Below, piece after piece: positions 41,256 to 48,470 of a stretch of 64,000 bases of DNA. The translations under genes were made by a program, and so were the position numbers. The stretch's first letter is position 1. Each line of letters opens with the position of its first letter. The notes beneath the pieces are model-generated. The model did not search any database and was not told where the DNA came from. It was given only the letters and a program-made list of their open reading frames with translations. The DNA comes from Sphingomonas sp. PP-CE-1A-559. Lineage in GTDB: Bacteria; Pseudomonadota; Alphaproteobacteria; Sphingomonadales; Sphingomonadaceae. The stretch is from NCBI RefSeq assembly GCF_004340965.1, contig NZ_SLYA01000005.1, positions 62,001-126,000 on the forward strand. Reading direction: 5' to 3'.

Positions 41256-41360
41256 CACCACCCCGGCGAAGGCCGGGGACCAATTGGAAAGGTTGTCGTA
41301 ACGGCGCGCTGCGGTTCGTATCGCCGTCCCCCAATTGGGCCCCGGCCTTCGCCGGGGTGG
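41256..41360. repeat. Mirrored REP-like element, family R1, copy 5
   Basis: CACCCCGGCGAAGGCCGGGG at one end and CCCCGGCCTTCGCCGGGGTG at the other, with CCAATTGG words inside both, 105 bases, upstream of polA. Confidence 0.92.
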
Positions 41361-41411
41361 GGGCGGTGGTAGCGGAGGCGCCGCTTACTTAACCCCATCG
41401 CCGCCCTCCAA

Positions 41412-41466
41412 GTTGTTCTCCCGCGAAGGCGGGAGTCCAGTCTGGATCCCCGCCTTCGCGGGGAAA
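41412..41466. repeat. REP-like element, family R2, copy 3
   Basis: TTCTCCCGCGAAGGCGGGAG and CCCCGCCTTCGCGGGGA surround TCCAGTCTGGAT, itself a palindrome. It ends ten bases before the oxygenase stop codon. Confidence 0.85.
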
Positions 41467-41476
41467 CATGCTACCC

Positions 41477-42433
41477 TTACTTCTTGATCAGCCCGATCTC
41501 GACCAAGCGCTCGTACAGATAATCATGCGCCGTGATCGGGGTCGGATAGCGGTTTGCGTTGTCCGGCGTGATCGTGCCCGGCAGCGTCTCGATCAGGAAA
41601 TCCGGTGCCGGATGCAGGAAGAACGGCATCGAATAGCGCGAGTGACCACGGCGCTCGGGTGGCGGGTTGACGACGCGGTGCGTGGTCGAAGGCAGCACGT
41701 TGTTGGTGAGACGCTGGAGCATGTCGCCGACGTTGACGACCATCGCACCCTCGGGCGGCTTGATCGACAGCCAGCGACCATTGGCGCGGTCCAGCAGTTC
41801 CAGGCCCGCTTCCTCGGCGCCGAGCAGCAGCGTGATGAGGTTGATGTCCTCATGCGCGCCGGCGCGGACGCCTTCGGCATCGGCGGGGATCGGCGGGTAA
41901 TGCAGCAAACGAAGGATGCTGTTGCCGTCCTTCACCGCCGGGTCGAACCAGTCGGGCTTGAGCTTCAGGTGGCGCGCGATCGCGGACAGGAGTTTGTCGC
42001 CTGCGCGGTCGAACGCGGCAAAGAGTTCGAGGAAGACCGGCTTGAAACCCTCGGGGCGCGTTGGCCAGACGTTCGGCGCCATCGTGTCCGCATAGCGATG
42101 CCCCTCGGGCAGCTCGCGACCGACGTGCCAGAATTCCTTGAGGTCGACGACCTGGGCATCCTTGGCGATCTCGGTCTTGAACGGCGTGTAGCCGCGCGCG
42201 CCGCCGCCGCCGGGGATGTGATAGCCGCGCTTCTCGTCCTCGGGGAGGTCGAACAGGAGCTTGGTCTCGGCCCAGGCGCGCTCGATCAGGTCGGCGGGGA
42301 TGCCGTGATCGGCGACGATCGCGAAGCCGTAGCGCTCGAACGATTCGCCGAACGCGGCGGCGAAACCGTCGGGGTCGGTGTCCTGCGTGGCGAGGCTGAG
42401 TGTCGGGACCTGGGCGGCGGGAGTGTCGAGCAT
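41477..42433 (-). CDS. 2-oxoglutarate/Fe(II) oxygenase, isopenicillin-N-synthase family
   Basis: The 318-residue protein has the DIOX_N start (VPTLSLATQDTDPDGFAAAF, FAIVADHGIPADLIERAW, LPEDEKRGYHIPGGGGARGY) and the 2OG-Fe(II) jelly roll. The iron ligands are His and Asp in AGAHEDINLITLLLG and His in LPSTTHRVVNP, and the Arg/Ser pair RYSMPFFLHP binds the co-substrate. Bacterial members act on small molecules, but the substrate is not deducible here. The gene is alone between repeat elements. Confidence 0.9.
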   Translation of the reverse strand: MLDTPAAQVPTLSLATQDTDPDGFAAAFGESFERYGFAIVADHGIPADLIERAWAETKLLFDLPEDEKRGYHIPGGGGARGYTPFKTEIAKDAQVVDLKEFWHVGRELPEGHRYADTMAPNVWPTRPEGFKPVFLELFAAFDRAGDKLLSAIARHLKLKPDWFDPAVKDGNSILRLLHYPPIPADAEGVRAGAHEDINLITLLLGAEEAGLELLDRANGRWLSIKPPEGAMVVNVGDMLQRLTNNVLPSTTHRVVNPPPERRGHSRYSMPFFLHPAPDFLIETLPGTITPDNANRYPTPITAHDYLYERLVEIGLIKK

Positions 42434-42531
42434 GGGGTGCGTGTCCGGATTGGGGGACGCCCGATATAGGGGATTGGGGGTGCCGTGCCAAATGCTTGGG
42501 TTAGGGTTGGTCTGGATTTGGAATCTGTAAT

Positions 42532-42556
42532 GATCCTCCCCCTGGCGGGAGAGGAT
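42532..42556. repeat. Half REP-like element of family R5, possible terminator
   Basis: GATCCTCCC, CCTGGCG, GGAGAGGATC form a short imperfect hairpin whose sequence matches one arm of the element at 59243. It lies just downstream of the lipoprotein gene. Confidence 0.65.
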
Positions 42557-42563
42557 CGTAGAC

Positions 42564-43076
42564 TTATCCGCTGATGACGATCGTGCCGGTTGCCTTGTCC
42601 TTGCCGTCGGGGGCGAGTTCGAGGCGGAAGGGTTTGTTCTCGTCGGTCGTGCCGATCAGGTTCGCGCCTTCGCCGTGCACCTTGTAGCCGACCTTGCCCA
42701 AGCGCTGCGCGAACCAGTCACGGACGATTAGCGGAGGCGCCGAGCTGGTAAATGCAACGCGTAGGCCGCTGCCTGCATCGCTACCGTTGTTTTCGTTACC
42801 GACGATGTTCAGGTTCTTGATCGACGACCCTGGATACAGGCGGACGCCGTTAAGATCGAAATTGCTCGTATCGATCTTGATCTTCGGCAGCTTCACCGAG
42901 CCCTGGAAGCCGGGCACGTCGATCTTCATCTCGCCGGTCTCGCCATTGATCGCACCGAGCACGTTGCCGCCATCGGCGTTGATCGAGACCGATGCGCCCT
43001 CGTTCGTGCGATCGCAGGCGGACAGTGCGAGCACGCTGGTGAGACCGACAGCGGCGAGCAAATACGGGCGGATCAT
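42564..43076 (-). CDS. Lipoprotein, unknown function
   Basis: The 170-residue protein has a signal peptide with lipobox (LTSVLALSAC). The mature part is rich in beta-type sequence, with MKIDVPGFQGSVKLPKIKID, DLNGVRLYPGSSIKNLNI and the end FRLELAPDGKDKATGTIVIS. It resembles conserved sphingomonad lipoproteins but no named domain is recognised. GGAG lies six bases before the ATG at 43076, which is preferred to the ATG at 43082. It is divergent from the Bcr/CflA gene. Confidence 0.8.
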   Translation of the reverse strand: MIRPYLLAAVGLTSVLALSACDRTNEGASVSINADGGNVLGAINGETGEMKIDVPGFQGSVKLPKIKIDTSNFDLNGVRLYPGSSIKNLNIVGNENNGSDAGSGLRVAFTSSAPPLIVRDWFAQRLGKVGYKVHGEGANLIGTTDENKPFRLELAPDGKDKATGTIVISG

Positions 43077-43204
43077 GGTCATCTCCGAAGTGTGTTGTTC
43101 TGACAATACAGATAGGGGTCGTCGGCGCACTGCGCAATCGTCGCGTAGCTGCGCCGGTTAGCGGGTTCCGCGCGACCGCCCGAGCGGCTACAGGCGCACG
43201 CATA

Positions 43205-44464
43205 ATGCAGACCCAGGATCCCCAATCCGACGCGCCAGCGATGCGCGGCGCGCCGATCGGCTTCGTCGAGTTCGTCGCGCTCGTCGCCTCGCTGATGTCG
43301 CTGACCGCGCTCGGCATCGACTCGATGCTGCCAGCGCTGCCGGCGATCGGCAACTCGCTCGGTGTCGCGACCGAGAACGGGCGGCAGTTCGTCGTGACCG
43401 CGTTCGTGATCGGTTTCGGCGTCGCGCAGCTCGTCCACGGGCCGCTCGCGGATCGGTTCGGGCGGCGGACAGTGCTGCTCTGGTCGCTCGTCCTCTACAT
43501 CATCGCCAACGTTGCGTGCGCGACCGCGGGGAGCTTTACTTTGTTGCTGGCCGCGCGCGCGTTTGGCGGCGCGGTGATCGCCGCGGCCCGTGTCGCGACG
43601 ATCGCGCTGGTGCGGGACTGTTACCACGGGCGGGCGATGGCGCGGGTCATGTCGATCGCGTTCATGGTGTTCATGATCGTGCCGATCCTCGCGCCGACGT
43701 TCGGCTGGGCGGTGCTGCAGTTCGGCGACTGGCGCGCGATCTTCTGGACGGTCGCGGTGCTGACGCTGGGGGTGTTGATCTGGTTCTACCTGCGGATGCC
43801 TGAAACGCTGGCGCCGGAGAACGTCCTGCCGATCACGCCGGGGCGGATCCTCAGCGACTGGCGGCAAACGCTCGGCGATCGCAATTCGCTCGGCTACACG
43901 CTCGCGTCGACCGCGCTGCTCGGATCGCTGTACGGCTATCTCAATTCGATCCAGCAGATCATGGCGGACGTGTTCCACAAGCCGTCGCTGCTCGCGCTGA
44001 TCTTTGCCACCACGTCGGTGACGATGGCGATCTGCAACCTGCTCAACTCGCGGATCGTGATGCGGCTGGGTACCCGCTTGATCAGCCATGGTGCGCTGTC
44101 GCTGATGATCCTGGTGTCGCTCGTCCATCTGTTCGCGATCGAGGTCGGGTTCGAGACGCTGGTCAGCTTTGCGGTCTTCCAGGCGCTGACGCTCGGTTGT
44201 TTCGGGCTGGCGACGTCGAACTTCTCGGCGATGGCGATGGAGAATATGGGGCGTATCGCCGGCACCGCGTCTAGCGTGCAGGGGTTCCTGAGCGTGACCA
44301 TCGGCGCGGTGTTCGGCGCTTTGATCGGCCAGGCGTTCAACGGCACCACCGTGCCGCTGGTCGGTGGGTTCCTGCTCGCTGGGGTCGCTGCGCTTCTGTC
44401 GATCCTAGGGACCGAACGCGGGCGTTTGTTCCGGCCCGCTTCAACCACGCCCGTCCGCGCTTGA
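43205..44464 (+). CDS. Bcr/CflA family MFS efflux transporter
   Basis: The 419-residue 12-helix permease belongs to the DHA1 Bcr/CflA group. It has the helix-1 motif ALGIDSMLPALPAIGNSLG, the loop 2-3 motif GPLADRFGRRTVLLWSLVLY, ARVATIALVRDCYHGRAMAR and the PILAPTFGWAVLQFGDWRAI motif C. Family members export bicyclomycin, chloramphenicol or sulphonamides; specificity is not visible. Confidence 0.93.
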   Translation: MQTQDPQSDAPAMRGAPIGFVEFVALVASLMSLTALGIDSMLPALPAIGNSLGVATENGRQFVVTAFVIGFGVAQLVHGPLADRFGRRTVLLWSLVLYIIANVACATAGSFTLLLAARAFGGAVIAAARVATIALVRDCYHGRAMARVMSIAFMVFMIVPILAPTFGWAVLQFGDWRAIFWTVAVLTLGVLIWFYLRMPETLAPENVLPITPGRILSDWRQTLGDRNSLGYTLASTALLGSLYGYLNSIQQIMADVFHKPSLLALIFATTSVTMAICNLLNSRIVMRLGTRLISHGALSLMILVSLVHLFAIEVGFETLVSFAVFQALTLGCFGLATSNFSAMAMENMGRIAGTASSVQGFLSVTIGAVFGALIGQAFNGTTVPLVGGFLLAGVAALLSILGTERGRLFRPASTTPVRA

Positions 44465-44502
44465 AGGAACCACCGCGCACGTCCACCGTTCGCATCTGGT
44501 AG

Positions 44503-44519
44503 GCCTGCATGATGCAGGC
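44503..44519. promoter_or_regulatory. Perfect 17-base palindrome before the acidic-protein gene
   Basis: GCCTGCAT, G, ATGCAGGC form an exact inverted repeat 24 bases before the ATG at 44544 and 38 bases after the transporter stop. It could be an operator or an mRNA hairpin; no T-run follows. Confidence 0.45.
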
Positions 44520-44543
44520 ATCCTGACACGAGGGAGTGTGACC

Positions 44544-44888
44544 ATGGGTGGACATCAGGTGCCGAGTGCCGGATCGGGCGACGACGGCTACGACGAAGAG
44601 GGCTATGACGAGAGCCAGCGCGCCGAGATCCTCGAGGCCACGCGCAACGGGCCGAGCGACGGCATCATCCTGACCGACCTCGAACCCGATCTGGGCGAAG
44701 ACGACACGGACGACGAGTCGATCGACGAGACCAAGATGGATTCGGAAGAGGTCGGCGAGACGGACTCGTCCGTGACGATGGACGAAGCCGACATGGACGA
44801 GGACGACGTCCAGGACGAACTCGACGACGACACGATCGACGACGATGAAGACCTGAAAGACGCCGACGACGTCGCTCTGAAGCCCTGA
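44544..44888 (+). CDS. Very acidic small protein, unknown function
   Basis: The 114-residue protein is about 40 per cent Asp+Glu with only a few Lys and Arg, which gives a strongly negative charge. The first half holds a more ordered-looking segment (SQRAEILEATRNGPSDGIIL), and the second half is nearly all acidic (SVTMDEADMDEDDVQDEL, DDDTIDDDEDLKDADD). It is probably cytosolic and largely disordered. GAGGGAG lies about seven bases before the ATG; an in-frame GTG is two codons up. No family is recognised. Confidence 0.75.
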   Translation: MGGHQVPSAGSGDDGYDEEGYDESQRAEILEATRNGPSDGIILTDLEPDLGEDDTDDESIDETKMDSEEVGETDSSVTMDEADMDEDDVQDELDDDTIDDDEDLKDADDVALKP

Positions 44889-44897
44889 ACTATTCGC

Positions 44898-44920
44898 GAC
44901 GCGCCTCTGACAGGCGCGTC
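44898..44920. terminator. GC-rich hairpin between convergent small genes
   Basis: GACGCGCC, loop tctgaca, GGCGCGTC is a perfect 8-bp stem nine bases after the acidic-protein stop and four bases before the stop of the opposing gene. It may end both transcripts. Confidence 0.6.
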
Positions 44921-44924
44921 GCCC

Positions 44925-45134
44925 TCAGCCGGCGGCGTTGGCGAGGATCGCGAGGTCGTCCGTGTTGAATGCAGCACCGGCGGCGTCGGTTGGTTGTTCC
45001 ACCGTGTTACCCGAAGTCGCGTTTGTTGCGGCCGGTTCCGGTGCGTCGCTCGCGACGTCATAGGCCGTCCACACGATTCCCGCGGACCAGAAGAGCGCCG
45101 CCCAGCGGCTGCGGAACAGGCGTGAAAACCCCAT
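44925..45134 (-). CDS. Small single-helix membrane protein, unknown function
   Basis: The 69-residue protein starts with a basic segment (MGFSRLFRSR), then one helix (WAALFWSAGIVWTAYDVA), then an acidic Ala/Thr-rich tail. A basic-in, acidic-out layout suggests an inner-membrane protein with a periplasmic tail. No clear ribosome site is seen, so confidence rests on the helix and composition. No family is recognised. Confidence 0.5.
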   Translation of the reverse strand: MGFSRLFRSRWAALFWSAGIVWTAYDVASDAPEPAATNATSGNTVEQPTDAAGAAFNTDDLAILANAAG

Positions 45135-45442
45135 CGATGCTGCATCGCACACTGGTTGTCACCAGCCGGTAAACAGACGGCGTTAACATCGGCCGCGGCC
45201 GCTTTTTGCCGCTTTTCCGCTGTATTCCTGCCTAGTCCGCCCCGCCCTAGCCATGGTTCGTTCATCCAAATGACAGGAACCGTTGCTGTAACGCAACACA
45301 GCGGAACAGTTCCCTGCCAGTTCTCTGAATGTGACGTTTTTTGTGCAACCATGTGCTCGCCGACCGGTTTGGCTTGCCTGGACCGAACCGACGCACCGTG
45401 CAGTCGGCGATCCACGCAACAACACGGTATAAGGTCAAACTC

Positions 45443-46108
45443 ATGCGTAAGCTTTCCCTGGCAATCGCCCTCGCCGCCGCAACGGTCGCAGTTCCCGCCT
45501 TCGCGCAGGACATGTCGGCACCGGCACCCGTCGACAACAGCGCACAGCCCGGTGAAGCAGCAGCGCCCGACGGCTCGAAGGCATTCGGCATCGAGCCGTA
45601 TTTCGGCGTGATGGGCGGCTGGGAGCAGTTCGACAACGAGCGCGGCCACGGCATTCCGCAGGCGATCAACGCTGATGGTTCGACCCGTCGCAGCTACAAG
45701 CCATCGGGCTCGCTGGTCCAGGGCGTGCTCGGCGTGAACGTGCCGCTCGGCCCCGTCTTCGTCGGCGCAGAAGGCAACGTGATCAAGGGCATCGATGGCA
45801 ACATCGATTGGGAATACGGCGCAGCAGGCCGCTTCGGCTTCCGCGCTGGCGACAGCGGCCTGATCTACGGCAAGGTCGGCTACCAGTGGGTCAACTTCGA
45901 CCATTTCTCGGGTCGTTCGAACGTCGTCGCAGACACCGGTCGTGACTATAGCGCGATCACCTACGGCATCGGCGCAGAGGTCGGTCCGCAGAACATCGGC
46001 CTGAAGGGCATCACCGGCAACGCAGGCTTCCGCATCCGCGCCGAGGTCAACACCTTCGGCGACGCGCAGAGCTTCCGTCCGATGCTCGGTATCATCACGC
46101 ACTTCTAA
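45443..46108 (+). CDS. Outer-membrane beta-barrel protein (opacity/OmpA-barrel type)
   Basis: The 221-residue protein has a clear signal peptide (MRKLSLAIALAAATVAVPAF, cut AFA-QD) and a small barrel with alternating strands: FGIEPYFGVMGGWEQFDNER, LVQGVLGVNVPLGPVFVGAE, YGAAGRFGFRAGDSGLIYGK, and the closing GFRIRAEVNTFGD and MLGIITHF with terminal Phe. It is near the size of eight-strand barrels. The about 290-base upstream space is likely its promoter. Its function is unknown; it is perhaps an abundant surface protein. Confidence 0.85.
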   Translation: MRKLSLAIALAAATVAVPAFAQDMSAPAPVDNSAQPGEAAAPDGSKAFGIEPYFGVMGGWEQFDNERGHGIPQAINADGSTRRSYKPSGSLVQGVLGVNVPLGPVFVGAEGNVIKGIDGNIDWEYGAAGRFGFRAGDSGLIYGKVGYQWVNFDHFSGRSNVVADTGRDYSAITYGIGAEVGPQNIGLKGITGNAGFRIRAEVNTFGDAQSFRPMLGIITHF

Positions 46109-46148
46109 GCCTTTGCCTCGCAAGAGGTTCAAGCTGGACGCGTAACGG

Positions 46149-46184
46149 GGGCGGGGAGTGGCTAGGGCTATTTCCCGCCCTTCG
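46149..46184 (+). terminator. Likely terminator of the outer-membrane protein gene
   Basis: GGGCGGG and CCCGCCC pair across an 18-base loop and are followed by TTCGTGTG. Confidence 0.5.
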
Positions 46185-46608
46185 TGTGTCTGGAATCGTT
46201 GGGTTTTCGGGCCGAGATCGAGCGGTTCGAACGCTTGCGATCGCGGTGTCGCCGATGCGCGGAAGTGCACAAAGTTCACACGCTGGCGCGGTTGTGCACA
46301 TCGCGCGACAGCGTCGTAATCGGTCGTCCGGATGCGGATGGGTGCCATGCTCACGCTGCATCTGATCACGGCTCGGCAATGTAGGACAGCAGCATCGCTC
46401 GTGCCCACGCCGCGTTCCCGGGATGTTGGACGCCCCCATGAAGTTGCTCCGGCACGACGCCGATGCCGCAACGCATACCGGCTATCGCACCCGAGATGTG
46501 CATCCGGTCGATGTTCACGATGCGTTCGCCTTATTTCCGACTCCGCCCGTCGCAACCTTCGCCGCCGCGAGGTGACATCGTCGCGCGCGCGCGTACGCGC
46601 GAGGGACG
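46185..46608. other. About 420 bases without a convincing gene
   Basis: Short frames on both strands have arginine- and cysteine-rich shadow composition and no ribosome sites. The only notable text is a CG/GC run near 46580 (CGCGCGCGCGTACGCGCG). The promoter of the thermonuclease gene is expected here. Confidence 0.5.
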
Positions 46609-47400
46609 ATGGAGTATGTGTTTGATTTCATGCGGTTGCTAAGTGGCGATCGCGCTGGCGCCACGCGCCGCGGTGGGTCCGGTCGACGCCCGGCGCCCGG
46701 AGTCCTGCTGCAACTCCGCCTGGTATTCTACGGCGTGCTGCTCGGGCTGATGGTGCCGGTGATCCGCCAGATCGACTGGGCGGCTCTGGTGCCGCCGGGC
46801 TTGAAGGTCGAATGGCCCAGCGGGTTCGGCATCGCCTGGCCCGCCGGTCATCTGCGCGTGCCCGGCGGCTGGAGCAAGGCTGCGGACGCTGCCGCAGCGG
46901 ACGCGTCGTCCTCGGCAAACGCTGCTGCCTCCGCCGCTTCCACCACCACCGGGGCGCTGGCCACGGCGGCAGGCGTTGCGAGTGCGGCATCGACCGCCGC
47001 TGCCGCCGCCTCCGCGCTGTCGGGCGGCAAGGCAGTATCCGCGCGATTCACGATATGCGGCCATGCCAAGCGGATCGACTGCATGGTCGACGGCGACACC
47101 TTCTGGATGGCGGGCACCAAGATCCGCATCGCCGACATCGACACGCCCGAAACTCATCCGCCCCGTTGCGCGTCCGAAGCCCGCGCCGGCAAGGCCGCCA
47201 CGCTGAAGATGCAGGCGCTGCTCAACGCCGGCCCCTTCACGCTGGTCCCGATCAAGCGCGACGTCGATCGCTATGGCCGCAAACTGCGCATCGTCGAGCG
47301 TGACGGGAAATCGCTCGGCGAGGCGCTGGTACGGACCGGGCTCGCGCGGCGTTACGGTGGGGGCAAGCGCGCGCCTTGGTGTCGAACCGGCTGGTTCTGA
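46609..47400 (+). CDS. Membrane-anchored thermonuclease (SNase-like) family protein
   Basis: The 263-residue protein has one transmembrane helix (about 33-53), a Trp/Pro-rich stretch, an Ala/Ser/Thr-rich linker (about 90-138) and an SNase-like domain. Catalytic positions are present: Arg173 and Glu181 in KIRIADIDTPETHPP with its metal-ligand Asp178, and Arg in VDRYGRKLRIV. DCMVDGDTFWMAG is the family start. Four Cys suggest disulphides, so the domain is probably periplasmic. It may degrade nucleic acid at the cell surface. A start at codon 8 (ATG at 46630) is possible. Confidence 0.85.
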   Translation: MEYVFDFMRLLSGDRAGATRRGGSGRRPAPGVLLQLRLVFYGVLLGLMVPVIRQIDWAALVPPGLKVEWPSGFGIAWPAGHLRVPGGWSKAADAAAADASSSANAAASAASTTTGALATAAGVASAASTAAAAASALSGGKAVSARFTICGHAKRIDCMVDGDTFWMAGTKIRIADIDTPETHPPRCASEARAGKAATLKMQALLNAGPFTLVPIKRDVDRYGRKLRIVERDGKSLGEALVRTGLARRYGGGKRAPWCRTGWF

Positions 47401-47509
47401 CGGGACGGCGCAGCGTCCTCCCGGCGATCATCCTCGTTTGGGTTGCCGACCTCGCCTTCCAGGAACCGTGGTTTCGATATCTCCGTCCATCACGGTGCGG
47501 ACGACCCGT

Positions 47510-48439
47510 CTAGTCGAAGTGCTTGCGCTCGATCGTGATCCGCGGATCCTTGCAGAACCCGCAGTCCTTGCCGACGAAGCGCGCGGCGGCAGTCCGGTCG
47601 TTCTTCAGCCGCCAGTCCAGCCAGGCGGTCACGACCTCCGCCGCGATGCCGCCATGCGGTTGCATATAGGTGCCGCCATGACCCACCGGTATGTTGACCA
47701 GCGCCGCGGGGATATGGTCGATCCGCTGGAAATCGTCGGTGCCGTTCGCGACCGCGATGTCGGTCGGGCCGCCGAGGACATAGAGGATCGAGCCGTGCAA
47801 CGTCTTCAGCAACGCCTTGTCGGACACCACGCCGCCGATCGGGTTCGCGCCCTCGGGGAAGAAGCCGCTGTTCATGATCACCGCGGTCGTCACGCGCGGG
47901 TCCTGCGCCGCCGATAATGCCTGCAAGCCGCCGCAACTCCAGCCGGACGCCGCGATTTCGGTGGTGGCGATTCTGCCCTTGAACGGACTGCCGGCGCGGG
48001 CATTCTCGCGCTGTGCCCAGTCGATCGCGTCGGTCAGCGCGCGCGTCGGCGTTGCCGAGGTCAGCTTCGTGCCGGGTGCCGGGCCGGGGGCGGGGCTCGT
48101 CGCAGCGTCGGACTTCGGCTTGGGGATCGTGCCCGAGGCGATGACGAGATAGCCGTGCGAGGCGATCTCCAGCAGGTGGTTGCGCGAACTCGTGCCGTCC
48201 GCGCTGCAGCCGCCATTGCCGAAGACGTAGATACCAAGCTTGGCCCGACCCAGCGCACCAAGATTCGCCGGGCGGTAGACGACATGGTCGGGCAACTCCG
48301 GTCGTTCCTCGAAGATCGCGGGGTAGGCGCCGGACCCGCGTTCCCGCGGCGCTGGTTGCGCCACCGCGCCGTCAGCGGTCTGCGCGATCGCGGGCGAACC
48401 CAGCATGATGCCGGCAATCAGAAGGGCGAGAGCGCGCAT
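47510..48439 (-). CDS. Secreted alpha/beta hydrolase, esterase-like
   Basis: The 309-residue protein has a signal peptide (MRALALLIAGIMLGSPAIAQ) and an alpha/beta hydrolase fold with YVFGNGGCSADGTSSRNHLL (oxyanion side), the elbow IAASGWSCGGLQALSAA (GWSCG), GGPTDIAVANGTDDF (acid) and NIPVGHGGTYMQPHGG (His). It starts 31 bases after the stop of the large TonB receptor, so the two are probably co-transcribed. In the arabinoxylan context an acetyl- or feruloyl-type esterase is plausible but not proven. Confidence 0.85.
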   Translation of the reverse strand: MRALALLIAGIMLGSPAIAQTADGAVAQPAPRERGSGAYPAIFEERPELPDHVVYRPANLGALGRAKLGIYVFGNGGCSADGTSSRNHLLEIASHGYLVIASGTIPKPKSDAATSPAPGPAPGTKLTSATPTRALTDAIDWAQRENARAGSPFKGRIATTEIAASGWSCGGLQALSAAQDPRVTTAVIMNSGFFPEGANPIGGVVSDKALLKTLHGSILYVLGGPTDIAVANGTDDFQRIDHIPAALVNIPVGHGGTYMQPHGGIAAEVVTAWLDWRLKNDRTAAARFVGKDCGFCKDPRITIERKHFD

Positions 48440-48470
48440 GCTGGATCTCCGTATTGGTAAGCGTGGAGCG

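Noticed and set aside
46095..46439. Short frames in the space before the thermonuclease gene
   Set aside because: Cys/Arg-rich shadow text, no ribosome sites and no helix or domain pattern.
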